This document shows positions 8,046 to 17,995 of a stretch of 64,000 nucleotides of DNA, piece after piece. The translations under genes and the position numbers were made by a program. Origin of the DNA: Pseudomonas mosselii (GTDB taxonomy: Bacteria > Pseudomonadota > Gammaproteobacteria > Pseudomonadales > Pseudomonadaceae). Below the pieces are notes generated by a model. The model saw only the letters and a program-made list of their open reading frames with translations. It was not told where the DNA came from and searched no databases. Numbering within the stretch: position 1 is the stretch's first letter; each line of letters starts with the position of its first letter. The stretch spans positions 186,001 to 250,000 of the forward strand of contig NZ_VAUO01000001.1 of NCBI RefSeq assembly GCF_005796105.1, in the 5' to 3' direction.

Positions 8046-10346
8046 ATGTCGCTTCGCATACTTGCCAGCGCCTTCGCACTGTTGATCAGTGGCGCGGCGT
8101 TCGCGCAGGCCCCCCAATCGAGCCCGGCGATTTCGTATGCCCGGGATATTCAACCGATCTTCACCGAGAAGTGCGTGGCGTGCCATGCCTGCAACGACGC
8201 CGCCTGCCAGCTCAACCTGGGCAGCGCCGAGGGGGTCGAGCGCGGCGCGTCCAAGGTGCCGGTCTATCAGGGTGAGCGCAGCCAGGCGGTGGCCACCACG
8301 CGGCTGTTCTACGATGCCCACGACGAGGCCGGCTGGCGCAAGCAGGGCTTCTACTCGGTACTGGACCAACAGGGTAGCCAGGCCGCGCTGATGGCACGCA
8401 TGCTCGAACTGGGCCATCAGGCACCGCTCACCCCCAATGCCAAGCTGCCGGACGACATCGTCCTGGGGCTCGAGCGCAACAACATGTGCCCTTTGCCCCA
8501 CGAGTTCGAGGCCTATGCCGGCGTGCATCCCAAGGAAGGCATGCCGCTGGCGGTGACCGGCCTGACCGACCAGCAGTACCAGACCCTGCAACGTTGGCTG
8601 GCGGCCGGTGCGCCGGTGGAGAAGAATCCGATCAAGCCCAGTGCCACCGAGGCGCAGCAGATCGGCGAATGGGAGGCATTGCTCAACCGCCCCGGCTCCA
8701 CCGAGGCGCTGGTGGGGCGTTGGTTGTACGAGCACCTGTTCCTGGCGCATATCTATTTCGTCGGCGGTGAGCAGGGCCACTTCTTCCAGTGGGTACGCTC
8801 GCGCACGCCGAGCGGCCAGCCGGTGGACCTGATCGCCACCCGCCGCCCGAACGATCCGCCCGGCACCGATTTCTACTATCGCCTGATTCCGGTGCAGGGC
8901 GTGATCGTGCACAAGACCCACATCACCTACCCAATGGGCCCGCAGAAGCTCAAGCGGGTCAAGCAACTGTTCTACGCCGGCGACTGGCACGCCGCCTCGC
9001 TGCCTGGCTACGGTCCGCGCCACCGTGCCAATCCGTTCGAGACGTTTGAGGCAATTCCGGCGGTGGCTCGCTACCAGTTCATGCTGGATAACGCCGAATA
9101 TTTCGTGCGCACTTTCATCCGTGGCCCGGTCTGCCGCGGGCAGATCGCCACCGACGTGATCCGCGACAACTTCTGGGCCTTGTTCCAGGAACCGGCCCAC
9201 GACCGTTACCTCACCGACGCCAAGTACCGCAGCGAAGCCACGCCGTTGCTGGCCATGCCGGGGCAGATCGACGATGTGGGCAGTGTGCTGAGCCTATGGC
9301 ATGCCTACCGCGACAAACGCAACGAGTACGAAGCGCTGCGCCGCGAGGCCTACGCCCAGATGCCGGCGCCGAGCTGGTCGACGCTGTGGGCGGGCAACGA
9401 CAACGCGCTGCTGACCATTTTCCGCCATTTCGACAGCGCCTCGGTGACCAAGGGCCTGATCGGTGACGTGCCCCTGACCCTGTGGCTGTTCGACTACCCG
9501 CTGCTGGAGCGCACCTATTACCAACTGGCGGTGAACTTCGACGTGTTCGGCAACGTGTCGCATCAGTTGCAGACGCGCCTGTACTTCGACTTGATCCGCA
9601 ATGGCGCCGAGGTAAACTTCCTGCGCCTGATGCCGGCCGACCGGCGCGGGCATATCCTCAGCGACTGGTACCAGAATAGTGGCAAAGTGAAGATGTGGAT
9701 GGACTACACCGACATCGACACCAGCACCCCGAGCGCGCTGAAGCTGAACGAGCATGATCCGAAGCGCGACTTCGGCCTGCAACTGCTACAGCGCAGCGCC
9801 AGCCTCAATGCCGCCCCCGACCCGATCAACCGCTGCCAGGGTGCCTATTGCTCGCGGCCGCAGATGAGCGAAGTGTTCCGCGATGTCGAGCAGTCGCTGA
9901 GCCGTCTGGTCTCGCGTCCGGCTGCTGGCTTGAAGGTGATCGGCCAGTTGCCTGAGGCGACCCTGCTGCGCATAGAGGCCAAGAACGGCGAGCGTCAGGT
10001 CTACAGCCTGCTGCGCAACCGCGCCCACAGCAACGTCGCGTTCCTGCTGGGTGAGGCCTATCGCTATGAGCCTGGGCTGGACACCCTGACCCTGTACCCC
10101 GGCGTGCTGAGCAGCTACCCCAACTTCATCTTCAATGTTCCGGCCAGCGATGTCGCGGAATTCGTCGAGGACTTGGAGGCGGCGCGCGACGATACCGGTA
10201 AATTCGAGCGCATCGTCATGCGCTGGGGCGTGCGCCGCAGCCACCCCGAGTTCTGGCGTTACTTCCATGACTTGACTACCTACATCAAGGAGACCGAGCC
10301 GGTAGAGGCGGGGGTGTTGGACATGAATCGCTACCAGAACCTCTGA
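8046..10346 (+). CDS. cti: Cis/trans fatty-acid isomerase Cti
   Basis: Cti is a periplasmic haem protein that converts cis-unsaturated phospholipid acyl chains to trans without energy input, stiffening the membrane under solvent or heat stress. The ATG at 8046 gives 766 residues, the usual Pseudomonas length, and a signal peptide MSLRILASAFALLISGAAFA. The c-type haem motif CVACH is at residues 43-47 after YARDIQPIFTEK. Upstream in-frame codons would hide the signal peptide. It is divergent from metH, the arrangement I remember in other pseudomonads. It is usually expressed constitutively; I see no clear regulatory site. Confidence 0.95.
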   Translation: MSLRILASAFALLISGAAFAQAPQSSPAISYARDIQPIFTEKCVACHACNDAACQLNLGSAEGVERGASKVPVYQGERSQAVATTRLFYDAHDEAGWRKQGFYSVLDQQGSQAALMARMLELGHQAPLTPNAKLPDDIVLGLERNNMCPLPHEFEAYAGVHPKEGMPLAVTGLTDQQYQTLQRWLAAGAPVEKNPIKPSATEAQQIGEWEALLNRPGSTEALVGRWLYEHLFLAHIYFVGGEQGHFFQWVRSRTPSGQPVDLIATRRPNDPPGTDFYYRLIPVQGVIVHKTHITYPMGPQKLKRVKQLFYAGDWHAASLPGYGPRHRANPFETFEAIPAVARYQFMLDNAEYFVRTFIRGPVCRGQIATDVIRDNFWALFQEPAHDRYLTDAKYRSEATPLLAMPGQIDDVGSVLSLWHAYRDKRNEYEALRREAYAQMPAPSWSTLWAGNDNALLTIFRHFDSASVTKGLIGDVPLTLWLFDYPLLERTYYQLAVNFDVFGNVSHQLQTRLYFDLIRNGAEVNFLRLMPADRRGHILSDWYQNSGKVKMWMDYTDIDTSTPSALKLNEHDPKRDFGLQLLQRSASLNAAPDPINRCQGAYCSRPQMSEVFRDVEQSLSRLVSRPAAGLKVIGQLPEATLLRIEAKNGERQVYSLLRNRAHSNVAFLLGEAYRYEPGLDTLTLYPGVLSSYPNFIFNVPASDVAEFVEDLEAARDDTGKFERIVMRWGVRRSHPEFWRYFHDLTTYIKETEPVEAGVLDMNRYQNL

Positions 10347-10507
10347 TCGGGCCGTCTGACCTTTCCGGCATCACTGCGGTCGGACACGGTGGATAGCCAG
10401 GGTGGGCTGCTGACCCTGCGCCTCGAGGATTCGCGCGATCCTCGAGGCAGCAGCGGCTTGGCCGCACTTGCCTTGGCTTCAATGCACCGAAAACCGCAGG
10501 GTAACTC

Positions 10508-11542
10508 ATGCTGTATTCGCTCCAGGCTCTCCGGGCATTCGCCGCCTGGGTGGTGGTCTGTCACCACTTCATGCAGATCTTCTTCGACTTCCATGCCAGC
10601 GGCCCGATTGGCCGGCTGTTCGCCGAACGCGGCGCGGTGGGCGTGGACATTTTCTTCGTGATCAGTGGGCTGGTGATCTATCTCTCGACCCGCGACAAGG
10701 CCATCGCCCCCGGCGAGTTTCTGCTCAACCGCGCCTTGCGCATCGTCCCCGCCTATTGGTTCTACACCTTGCTGATGGCGGTGCTGATGCTGGTCGCCAG
10801 CCGCTGGATGCCGCATCAGGTATTCGAATGGCAGCACCTGCTGCTGTCGCTTCTGTTCATTCCGGCCGAGAACCCGGGCGGCTACGGGTTGTACCCGACC
10901 CTCAACGTCGGTTGGACGCTGAATTTCGAGATGTTCTTCTACCTGCTGTTCGGCCTGGCCTTCCTGGTGCGCCAGCGCCACCACCTGTTGCTGGTGACCG
11001 CGGCGTTGTTGCTGGTGAGCGAGGTGCTGGGCCGGCTCGGGGTGCTCAGCCGGTTCTATAACAACGACATCATCTACGAATTCCTGCTCGGGATCGGTCT
11101 AGGCGTGCTGTATCGCCGGGGCCTGATCCGCGAAGGCGTGTGCCTGCCACTGGTGCTGCTGGGGCTGGCGGGGTTCGCGCTGTTCCAACTGGACGCCTCC
11201 CAGCGCCTGTTGCACTGGGGACTGCCCAGTGCGTTGGTGGTACTCGCGTTCGTTGCCCTGGAGCCGTATTTCAAGGGTAGCCGCGTGCTCAAAGCGCTCG
11301 GCGACTGTTCCTACTCGGTGTACCTGATCCACGTGCTGGTTTTGTACGCGGGGTTGTTCGCCAGCGAGCGCCTGCGCCTGAACCCGTACCTCGTATTCGC
11401 CCTGTGCATCCCGTCAATCGGACTAATGTCGTGGTTGAGCTACCAGTGGCTGGAACGCGGCTTGTATCGGCGCCTGAAGGCTGGCTTCGCGGCCCGACAG
11501 GGTATGGCACCTGAGTCGGCGCTATCCCGAGTCAAATGCTAG
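10508..11542 (+). CDS. Acyltransferase 3 family membrane protein (OafA/ExoZ type)
   Basis: The 344-residue product begins LYSLQALRAFAAWVVVCHHF, the signature of acyltransferase-3 integral membrane enzymes, which includes the catalytic-type His. GAVGVDIFFVISGLVI, RALRIVPAYW and WTLNFEMFFY are further conserved blocks. About ten transmembrane segments follow in regular spacing, and the C-terminal SVYLIHVLVLY is the last conserved helix. Family members O-acylate cell-surface sugars or lipids. The acceptor cannot be read from the sequence. The gene lies 161 bases after cti and may or may not share its transcript. Confidence 0.85.
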   Translation: MLYSLQALRAFAAWVVVCHHFMQIFFDFHASGPIGRLFAERGAVGVDIFFVISGLVIYLSTRDKAIAPGEFLLNRALRIVPAYWFYTLLMAVLMLVASRWMPHQVFEWQHLLLSLLFIPAENPGGYGLYPTLNVGWTLNFEMFFYLLFGLAFLVRQRHHLLLVTAALLLVSEVLGRLGVLSRFYNNDIIYEFLLGIGLGVLYRRGLIREGVCLPLVLLGLAGFALFQLDASQRLLHWGLPSALVVLAFVALEPYFKGSRVLKALGDCSYSVYLIHVLVLYAGLFASERLRLNPYLVFALCIPSIGLMSWLSYQWLERGLYRRLKAGFAARQGMAPESALSRVKC

Positions 11543-11590
11543 GACTTTGTTCGGGGCACGGGTTGGCGTACACTGCCGACAAGTCTGTGA

Positions 11591-12184
<594 letters not shown>

Positions 12185-12201
12185 GGCGTTCGCTGCCTTC
12201 G

Positions 12202-12250
12202 CGGGGCAATCCGGCTTCCACGTTCAACCCGTGGGGGTAGGTTTGCCCCG
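12202..12250. repeat. GC-rich inverted repeat after nfuA, degenerate REP or terminator
   Basis: CGGGGCAA at 12202-12209 is repeated in reverse complement (TTGCCCCG) at 12243-12250. It lies just behind the nfuA stop codon and could end the transcript. There is no T-run, so a REP-like element is as likely as an intrinsic terminator. Confidence 0.4.
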
Positions 12251-12460
12251 TGATGCGTTTGATGAATCGCGCATTGATCCTTAGCAACAAACTGTTACGG
12301 ATTCAATCCCTGCGACAACCGGTCGCGCCCCGTATTCAAAGGGCTGTAGCCCGATCTGACCTGCGTCGGGTGGATGGTCAGGGGGTGTCATGACAGAATG
12401 CGCCGGTTTTCTGGCCGACCCACCCCAAGGGCCGGCACCTTCCCTGTAAAGGATGGTTCC

Positions 12461-13069
12461 ATGACTGATCTGTTGACCCGGCGCGCGGTCGTCGCCGGGA
12501 TGGGCGTTCTGGGGCTGGGCCTGTTGGCCGGCTGCAACCCGGCGCGCGGCCTGGACTTCAAGTACGGCAAGAACATGAGCAACGAGATCCTCGGGCGCAA
12601 GTTCAAGCTCAAGGATACCCAAGGCAACGAGCGCACCCTGTCGAGCTTCTACGGCAGTATGCCGATGATCTTCTTCGGCTTTACCCAGTGCCCGGCAGTG
12701 TGTCCGACTACGCTCGCGCGTGCGGTGCAAATCCGCAACATGCTAAGAGGACGTGACCGCGAACTGTTCCAGGTGGTGTTCATCACCCTCGACCCGGAGC
12801 GCGATACCCCCGAGGTGCTGGATGCCTACGTCAAAGCGTTTGACCCGAGTTTCGTCGCGCTCACCGGCACCCCGGAAGAAATTGCCGAAGTAGCGCGAGA
12901 GTTCAAGGTGTTCTACGAGAAGGTGCCGGCCGGCGATACCTACACCATCTCTCACTCGTCCACCAGCTATGTCTACGACACCCGTGGCACCCTGCGCCTG
13001 AGCCTGGGTCATTCCCTGAACGCCAAGGAATGCACCGAGGACCTGCTTACACTGATGGAGATCTGCTAA
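12461..13069 (+). CDS. SCO1/SenC family copper-delivery lipoprotein
   Basis: SCO proteins deliver copper to, or reduce, the CuA site of cytochrome oxidase at the periplasmic face. The 202-residue product has a lipobox (LLAGC, Cys25), so it should be a lipoprotein, followed by a thioredoxin fold with the copper-binding CPAVC at residues 77-81 (FFGFTQCPAVCPTTLA) and the distal His in YTISHSSTSYVYD. The ATG at 12461 follows AAAGGATGG. Its stop codon directly abuts the start of the PCuAC gene, so the two are almost certainly translated from one transcript. Confidence 0.9.
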   Translation: MTDLLTRRAVVAGMGVLGLGLLAGCNPARGLDFKYGKNMSNEILGRKFKLKDTQGNERTLSSFYGSMPMIFFGFTQCPAVCPTTLARAVQIRNMLRGRDRELFQVVFITLDPERDTPEVLDAYVKAFDPSFVALTGTPEEIAEVAREFKVFYEKVPAGDTYTISHSSTSYVYDTRGTLRLSLGHSLNAKECTEDLLTLMEIC

Positions 13070-13543
13070 ATGTCGATGCAACCGATCAAACGTGCCCTGG
13101 CAGCCGTGGCCCTGTTGGGCCTGGCCCTGCCGGCGTTCGCCGAGACCCGCGTGAGCGATGCCTGGGTGCGCGCCAGCGTGCCGCACCAGCAGTCCACCGG
13201 TGCCTTCATGACCTTGACCGCGAGTACTGACAGCAAGCTGGTGGGCGTTGCGTCGTCGGTGGCCAAGACCGTGCAGGTACACGAGATGACCATGAACGGC
13301 GACGTGATGGGCATGCGTGAAGTCAAGGCTGTCGATCTGCCGGCCGGCAAGCCGGTCAAGCTCGACCCGAACGGCTACCACGTGATGCTGATGGGGCTTA
13401 ACCAGCAGGTGAAGGAGGGCGAGCAGGTGCCGCTGAGCCTGACCATCGAAGATGCCAATGGCACGCAAGAAACCGTGCAGGTGCAGGCTGGCGTACGCGC
13501 CCTCAACGCCGAAGCCGGGCAAGATCACGCGCACATGCACTGA
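13070..13543 (+). CDS. Periplasmic copper chaperone PCuAC family (DUF461)
   Basis: This small periplasmic chaperone hands Cu(I) to SCO or directly to cytochrome oxidase. The 157-residue product has a signal peptide (cleavage near AFA-ET) and the expected ligand set: HEMTMNGDVMGM followed about 21 residues later by YHVMLM, matching the H..M-X(10)-M-X(21)-HXM pattern of the family. The tail QDHAHMH adds extra histidines and a Met that could bind copper. The ATG starts on the base after the SCO stop codon. The pairing with SCO supports a role in oxidase copper assembly. Confidence 0.9.
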   Translation: MSMQPIKRALAAVALLGLALPAFAETRVSDAWVRASVPHQQSTGAFMTLTASTDSKLVGVASSVAKTVQVHEMTMNGDVMGMREVKAVDLPAGKPVKLDPNGYHVMLMGLNQQVKEGEQVPLSLTIEDANGTQETVQVQAGVRALNAEAGQDHAHMH

Positions 13544-13578
13544 GTCTGAGGGCAGGCGGGTAGGTGTGCACCTATCCG

Positions 13579-14562
13579 CTAGGTCGCTTCGCGCAACTTG
13601 CGGTATTCGCCCGGCGGTACGCCGAACCAGCGCAGGCAAGCCTTGTGAAAGCTGCTCGGGTCACGAAACCCTAGCGTGGCCCCGATGTACTTGATGCTGC
13701 GTGCGGAGTCATGCAGCAAGCTATGTGCCTGGGTCAGGCGCGCTTCATCAAGCAGGGCGCTGTAGCTCACCCCCTCACGCTCCAGGGCGTTTTGCAGGCT
13801 GCGCCGGCTCAGGCGCAGGCGCTCGGACAGGTATTCCAGCGCAGTAGGCTGGCCCATGGTCAGCTGTTCGGTGAGGGCACGGCGTACGCGCGCTGTGGTT
13901 GAACCTTCGATGCGCTCCTCGAGCCTGGCTGCTGCGTATTCCCCGTGTAAACGGTCCAGCGTTGGCGAGGCCGTGGGCAGTGGCAGGCGGCATACCTCGG
14001 CGGACAGCCGCAGGCTGTTGTATGAGCGGCCGAACACCAGTCGTTCGCCGAACAGCTCGCGCAGCACCGTGGTATCGGCAGGCTCTGGATAAGCCAGCTC
14101 CACCTCCAGCGGCACGAAGCGGCACGCTGGCGTCAGCCATTGCAGCAGGCCCAGGGTCATGGCAGCACCGGCGTCGATGAACACGCGGGGTGCGCAAGGA
14201 CCCACTTCGAAACCGATCAGCCGCATTTCATCGGCGCTCTGTTCAAGGCGCAGGATCGAGCCGTTGGTGGTCAGCGGGTGCAGGCTTACCAAGCGCTCCA
14301 GCGCATCCCCCAGCGTGGCGCAGGACATCACCGCGTAGCCCAGTTGCCCGAGCATCGCCGGGTGTGCGTGGGCATGCACGCGCACGCCGATGTCCGCATC
14401 GCCGCTGCGTTGCACCACCTCCTCCAGCCACTGGTATACCCGCACCAGACGAATGTGGCGGCCGCTCTCGGCCAGGATCGGGTCGTGCGGGTCGACGACG
14501 GCGCCAGCACGGATCAAAGCCTGGGCCAGGGTGGTGAAGTAACTGCGGGAAACGGTATGCAT
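13579..14562 (-). CDS. AraC family transcriptional regulator (Arabinose_bd type N-terminus)
   Basis: The 327-residue product has an N-terminal ligand domain of the kind found in OruR/ArgR-like regulators (about 15-210) and a C-terminal AraC DNA-binding domain (about 225-325). The two helix-turn-helix motifs are visible in ALEYLSERLRLSRRSLQNAL and IKYIGATLGFRDPSSFHKAC, ending RWFGVPPGEYRKL. It converges on the PCuAC gene and is divergent from the EAL gene 210 bases away. No target can be named; a divergent neighbour such as the EAL gene is possible. Confidence 0.85.
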   Translation of the reverse strand: MHTVSRSYFTTLAQALIRAGAVVDPHDPILAESGRHIRLVRVYQWLEEVVQRSGDADIGVRVHAHAHPAMLGQLGYAVMSCATLGDALERLVSLHPLTTNGSILRLEQSADEMRLIGFEVGPCAPRVFIDAGAAMTLGLLQWLTPACRFVPLEVELAYPEPADTTVLRELFGERLVFGRSYNSLRLSAEVCRLPLPTASPTLDRLHGEYAAARLEERIEGSTTARVRRALTEQLTMGQPTALEYLSERLRLSRRSLQNALEREGVSYSALLDEARLTQAHSLLHDSARSIKYIGATLGFRDPSSFHKACLRWFGVPPGEYRKLREAT

Positions 14563-14772
14563 GACGCTGTCCTGGAAACGCGTTAGTTCGCTGCGAAGGT
14601 GTGGTGGTCCTAACGGGGCCTGCGGGTCAGTATCCGCCGGGGTGGGTCAGGGGACAACCGATGAGGGCCGGGGAACACTGTTCGGTCCAGTCGGTGGATG
14701 GGACCATGCGTGCCAACATGGACGGTGTGTTTGCCAGCAGGAAGCCGGCTGATCGTTGGAGCCAACAGACTG

Positions 14773-15561
14773 ATGAACACCCCCCTGGATGCAGATCCCG
14801 TACAAGACCGGGATGACATGCGTCGTGCACGCCTGGTCTACCAGCAACTGGCCTTGAGCCACTTCATGCTGGCCTTTCAGCCTGTGGTCGATGGGCGCGA
14901 CCCCACCTGTGTGCTGTACCACGAATGCCTGCTGCGCCATGACGGCCCGCCCTTGGGCTTCAACCCCATCGCTGTTCTGGAGCGCCGGCAAGCCATGGGC
15001 CTGCTCGACCGCAGCGTGCTGGGCTGCGTTATCGATATCCTGGAGCGCTATCCCGATCTGCAGCTGGGGTGCAACCTGTCCGCCCAAAGTGCCTGCGATG
15101 GTTTGCTTTGGCAGCCGCTGTGGGCGCGCCTGCGCCAGCGGCCAGAGGTCGCTGCGCGGCTGGTGCTGGAAATCACCGAAAGTGCCGCGCCAGCAGATCC
15201 TGAACGCGCGTTGGCCTTCATCGCCCAGGCTCAGGCACTGGGCTGTCGCGTGGCAATTGATGACTTTGGTGCAGGATTTGCCAGTCTCGCGTTCGTGCGC
15301 CAGGCTCGCCCGGACGTGCTCAAGGTGGACCGCGGTTATCTGCACAGGGCCCGTGAGTCGGGGACTGAAGCCCAGGTGTTCCATCATCTGGTCAGGCTGT
15401 GTCAGGGGCTGGCTCCGCAGGTGGTGGTCGAAGGGGTCGAGGATGAGCAGGATTACGCATGCGCGCTATCGGCCGGTGCCGTGGGAATGCAGGGCTTCCA
15501 CTTTGGCCGACCTTCGTTGCAGTCTCCGGTGGCAGGCTGCCGCGTATCGTTGGAGCGCTGA
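14773..15561 (+). CDS. EAL domain protein, probable cyclic-di-GMP phosphodiesterase
   Basis: The 262-residue product is an EAL domain with no sensory domain. The signature Glu is present but reads ECL (YHECLLRH, Glu51). The other catalytic positions are kept: N in GCNLSAQS, E in LEITES, DD in IDDFGAGF, K in LKVDRGYL, E in VVEGVED and Q in MQGFHFGRP. Metal and substrate binding should therefore work, and hydrolysis of c-di-GMP to pGpG is likely. The ATG at 14773 (MNTPLDADP) is the first that gives a plausible N-terminus. Confidence 0.85.
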   Translation: MNTPLDADPVQDRDDMRRARLVYQQLALSHFMLAFQPVVDGRDPTCVLYHECLLRHDGPPLGFNPIAVLERRQAMGLLDRSVLGCVIDILERYPDLQLGCNLSAQSACDGLLWQPLWARLRQRPEVAARLVLEITESAAPADPERALAFIAQAQALGCRVAIDDFGAGFASLAFVRQARPDVLKVDRGYLHRARESGTEAQVFHHLVRLCQGLAPQVVVEGVEDEQDYACALSAGAVGMQGFHFGRPSLQSPVAGCRVSLER

Positions 15562-15714
15562 GGGTAGCAACTGCCCGATTGATGTCTAAGTGCCATTATC
15601 GCGATTATGCCCAGCTACAACAATGGTGTGGGGCGGTTCGAGAGCGTCAGGTATAGGAACTCGCGCGCCGAATGGGCGGGCGAGTGCTACACGCTGAATA
15701 TGCTCGCGATGGGC

Positions 15715-15939
15715 TCAGCGGAAACGCGGCAGTGGGCGATCGACGGTCAGTGACGTCAGGGTTCGACGGACTCTGGCTTCATCGGCCTCGAGCGCCTTCA
15801 GGCTTTCGCGGATCTTGCCCGCGACCGGGATATCGCCTTGGCGGTCGATCCAGTCGGCGATTTCCTTGCAGGCACTGCTCAGACAAGCCTGGCGCTGGTT
15901 TATCAGAGACAGGAGCGTGGTGATTTCTCGTTCGGACAT
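15715..15939 (-). CDS. Small soluble protein of unknown function
   Basis: The 74-residue product (starting MSEREITTLLSLINQRQACL) is predicted to be alpha-helical and soluble, with two Cys (CLSSAC) in the first helix. A strong GGAGGAG ribosome binding site sits six bases before the ATG, so the gene is very likely real. I do not recognise the family. It stands alone between the EAL gene and the AraC/azl operon. Confidence 0.6.
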   Translation of the reverse strand: MSEREITTLLSLINQRQACLSSACKEIADWIDRQGDIPVAGKIRESLKALEADEARVRRTLTSLTVDRPLPRFR

Positions 15940-16015
15940 GATGGGCTCCTCCGTTCGACCTGATCAGTGTAGCAGTGCTTGGTGCAGGTCATTGCTCCAG
16001 GTTGCGAAGCAAGCG

Positions 16016-16897
16016 TTATGGGCGGACGGTGCGCTTGTTAGGTGTAGGTGCAATGTGAACGGCCGTGCTGAGTAGGCATGCCTGTCGATAGGTCCCAGGC
16101 GTCACACCATACGCCTGCTTGAACTGCCGGCTGAGGTGGCTCTGGTCAGCAAAGCCCAGGGTCACGGCGACCGCGAGTGCAGGCAAGCCGCTGCGTAGCA
16201 GCTCCCGCGCTCGTGCCAGACGACGCTGCTTGAGCCAAGCGTGAGGCGCAAGGCCGGTGGCTTGGCGAAATACCCGGGCGAAGTGAAACGGCGACAGGTT
16301 AACGGCAGCTGCCAAGTCCTCCAGCGAGGGGGGCTCGGCGAGTCGGCTTTCCAGCAACTCGCGGGCACGCGCCACGGCCAGCGGCTCGTTGCCGGGTGTG
16401 GCCGGCTCCAGGCGTTGGCCGTGGCGCTGCACCAATGCCAGCACGGCCTGGCGCCAGGCGGTCTGTTGCTCCAGGGCACTGGCACCGGCCTCGCAGCGTT
16501 GGTTCAGCTGGCTGAAGGCGCGGGCCAGGATCGGGTCGTGGATCACACTGTCCTTGAAGTACGGCATTCCATGGCGCCCCAGCTCCAGCTCATCAAGCAC
16601 CCCGGTCACTCGCGCAGGCTCAGGGTAGCAGCCCCTGTAGCGCCAACCGGCCTCGTGGGCCGTTGCGCCGGTGTGCAACTCGTCGGGGTTGATCAGTACC
16701 ATGCTGCCGACCGGTGCCAGGTGCTCGCCACCACGATGCCAGAAGCGCTGTGCGCCTGCCTCGATCACGGTGAACACATACCCTTCATGCACATGCGGTG
16801 CGAAACGTTGCTGCAGGTAGCGCGCATGCAGCATCTCCACGTCGCCGAGCGCCGTGGACTGCCACAGGTGGGCCTGTTCGCGCAGTACGGCGGTCAT
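16016..16897 (-). CDS. AraC family regulator at the end of the azlCD operon
   Basis: The 293-residue product has a cupin-type N-terminal sensing domain (RFAPHVHEGYVFTVIEAGAQRF, NPDELHTG) and a C-terminal AraC domain (about 180-280) with LEDLAAAVNLSPFHFARVF and LAVAVTLGFADQSHLSRQFK as the two helix-turn-helix units. Its ATG overlaps the azlD stop codon by four bases, so it is translated together with the exporter genes. It probably controls its own operon in response to an amino acid or a related small molecule, which is inference from the arrangement. Confidence 0.88.
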   Translation of the reverse strand: MTAVLREQAHLWQSTALGDVEMLHARYLQQRFAPHVHEGYVFTVIEAGAQRFWHRGGEHLAPVGSMVLINPDELHTGATAHEAGWRYRGCYPEPARVTGVLDELELGRHGMPYFKDSVIHDPILARAFSQLNQRCEAGASALEQQTAWRQAVLALVQRHGQRLEPATPGNEPLAVARARELLESRLAEPPSLEDLAAAVNLSPFHFARVFRQATGLAPHAWLKQRRLARARELLRSGLPALAVAVTLGFADQSHLSRQFKQAYGVTPGTYRQACLLSTAVHIAPTPNKRTVRP

Positions 16898-17208
16898 GCC
16901 AGCCAGCCGCGCAGAAGGAAGAAAATCAACATGCTCGCCAGCATGCTCAGCAATACGCTACGGGTCAACAGAACCAAGGCTATGGCCACCAGCGCGCCGA
17001 GTAGGTAGGGGTTGAGCAAGCTCAGATCGAGCTGACGGTCAGGCAGGAAGATAATGGGTCCGCAGATTGCCGTGAGCATGCCGGGCACGGCGAAGCCCAG
17101 GAACTGCCGGGCGTTCGAACTCAGCCGCAATGGCAGGCGCGGTTCGAGAAAGGCGTAGCGGTTGAGGAATACCACCGCGCCCATGGCGAAAATCAGTAGC
17201 CAGATCAT
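16894..17208 (-). CDS. azlD: AzlD family subunit of a branched-chain amino-acid exporter
   Basis: The ATG at 17208 (MIWLLIFAMGAVVFLNRYAF) is chosen; it overlaps the azlC stop by four bases. The 104-residue product has the four hydrophobic helices usual in AzlD and the conserved helix start GAVVFLNRYAF. AzlD works with AzlC to export branched-chain amino acids or analogues in Bacillus and relatives. The context of azlC immediately upstream confirms the call. Confidence 0.88.
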   Translation of the reverse strand: MIWLLIFAMGAVVFLNRYAFLEPRLPLRLSSNARQFLGFAVPGMLTAICGPIIFLPDRQLDLSLLNPYLLGALVAIALVLLTRSVLLSMLASMLIFFLLRGWLA

Positions 17209-17903
17209 GCACGCGCTCCGCAATGTTTCTGACAAGCGAACCCTGCGCTCATACCTAGCAGGCCAGCCGCCACTAATGCGGTTTCCCAATGCCAGTAGCT
17301 GAACAGCACCGAACAAAGCAACGACACGCTCACGCACACTACCGTGGAGAGGTTGCGTACCCGCGGCGCGATCAGCGCCACGAAGGTGGCGACGATGGAA
17401 AAATCCAGGCCTAGTTGGTCAAGGTGTGGGATGTTCTGGCCCAGCACGATGCCGGCTAGGGTGAACAGGTTCCACGCCACGTAGAACGTCAGGCCCACGC
17501 CCAGCGCATACCAGCGATTGAACTGCTGCTGGTCGTGATGGCTGGTAAGGGCAAAAAATTCATCGGTGAGCAAAAAGCCCAGGCCCAAGCGCCAACGGGT
17601 TGGCAAGCCCGACAGATGCGGGCGCATCGACAGGCCGTAGAGCAGGTGCTGAGATGTCAGCAGCAAGGTCGTGAGCAGGATCGACACCAGGCTCGCGCCG
17701 CCTTTGAGCATTCCGATGGCCACCAGTTGGGCGGCGCCGGCAAAGACGATGGCCGATAGGCCTTGGCCTTGCCAGGCCGAGAGGTTGGCCTCGATGGCCA
17801 TCGAGCCGGCCAGTAGGCCCCAAGGGGCGACGGCCAGAGACAGCGGCACAATGGCGATGGCGCCTCGCAGAAAGGCATGACGGGCAACAACGATGGTGGT
17901 CAT
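17205..17903 (-). CDS. azlC: AzlC family branched-chain amino-acid exporter subunit
   Basis: The 232-residue membrane protein has the AzlC pattern: AFLRGAIAIVPLSLAVAPWGLLAG at the start, SAIVFAGAAQLVAIGML, and FLLTDEFFAL, a conserved AzlC block. Eight or so hydrophobic segments are visible. It is the first gene of a three-gene operon (azlC, azlD, araC) held together by four-base overlaps. The predicted role is efflux of branched-chain amino acids or toxic analogues across the inner membrane. Confidence 0.9.
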   Translation of the reverse strand: MTTIVVARHAFLRGAIAIVPLSLAVAPWGLLAGSMAIEANLSAWQGQGLSAIVFAGAAQLVAIGMLKGGASLVSILLTTLLLTSQHLLYGLSMRPHLSGLPTRWRLGLGFLLTDEFFALTSHHDQQQFNRWYALGVGLTFYVAWNLFTLAGIVLGQNIPHLDQLGLDFSIVATFVALIAPRVRNLSTVVCVSVSLLCSVLFSYWHWETALVAAGLLGMSAGFACQKHCGARA

Positions 17904-17995
17904 AGGCAGGGCAACACATCGACAAGGCAGGTCAGCATGCCAGAGGACGCCTGGGCCAAGCTTGAACGATCTTGCTCAAATGCGTGAAAGGGGCT

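Noticed and set aside
6199..8085. Open frame of 628 codons opposite metH
   Set aside because: It lies antisense to a conserved part of metH, has repetitive low-information composition and no ribosome binding site.
14773..15561. EAL protein as a degenerate, non-catalytic receptor
   Set aside because: Only the second residue of the motif is changed (ECL); all metal and substrate residues are present, so activity is more likely.
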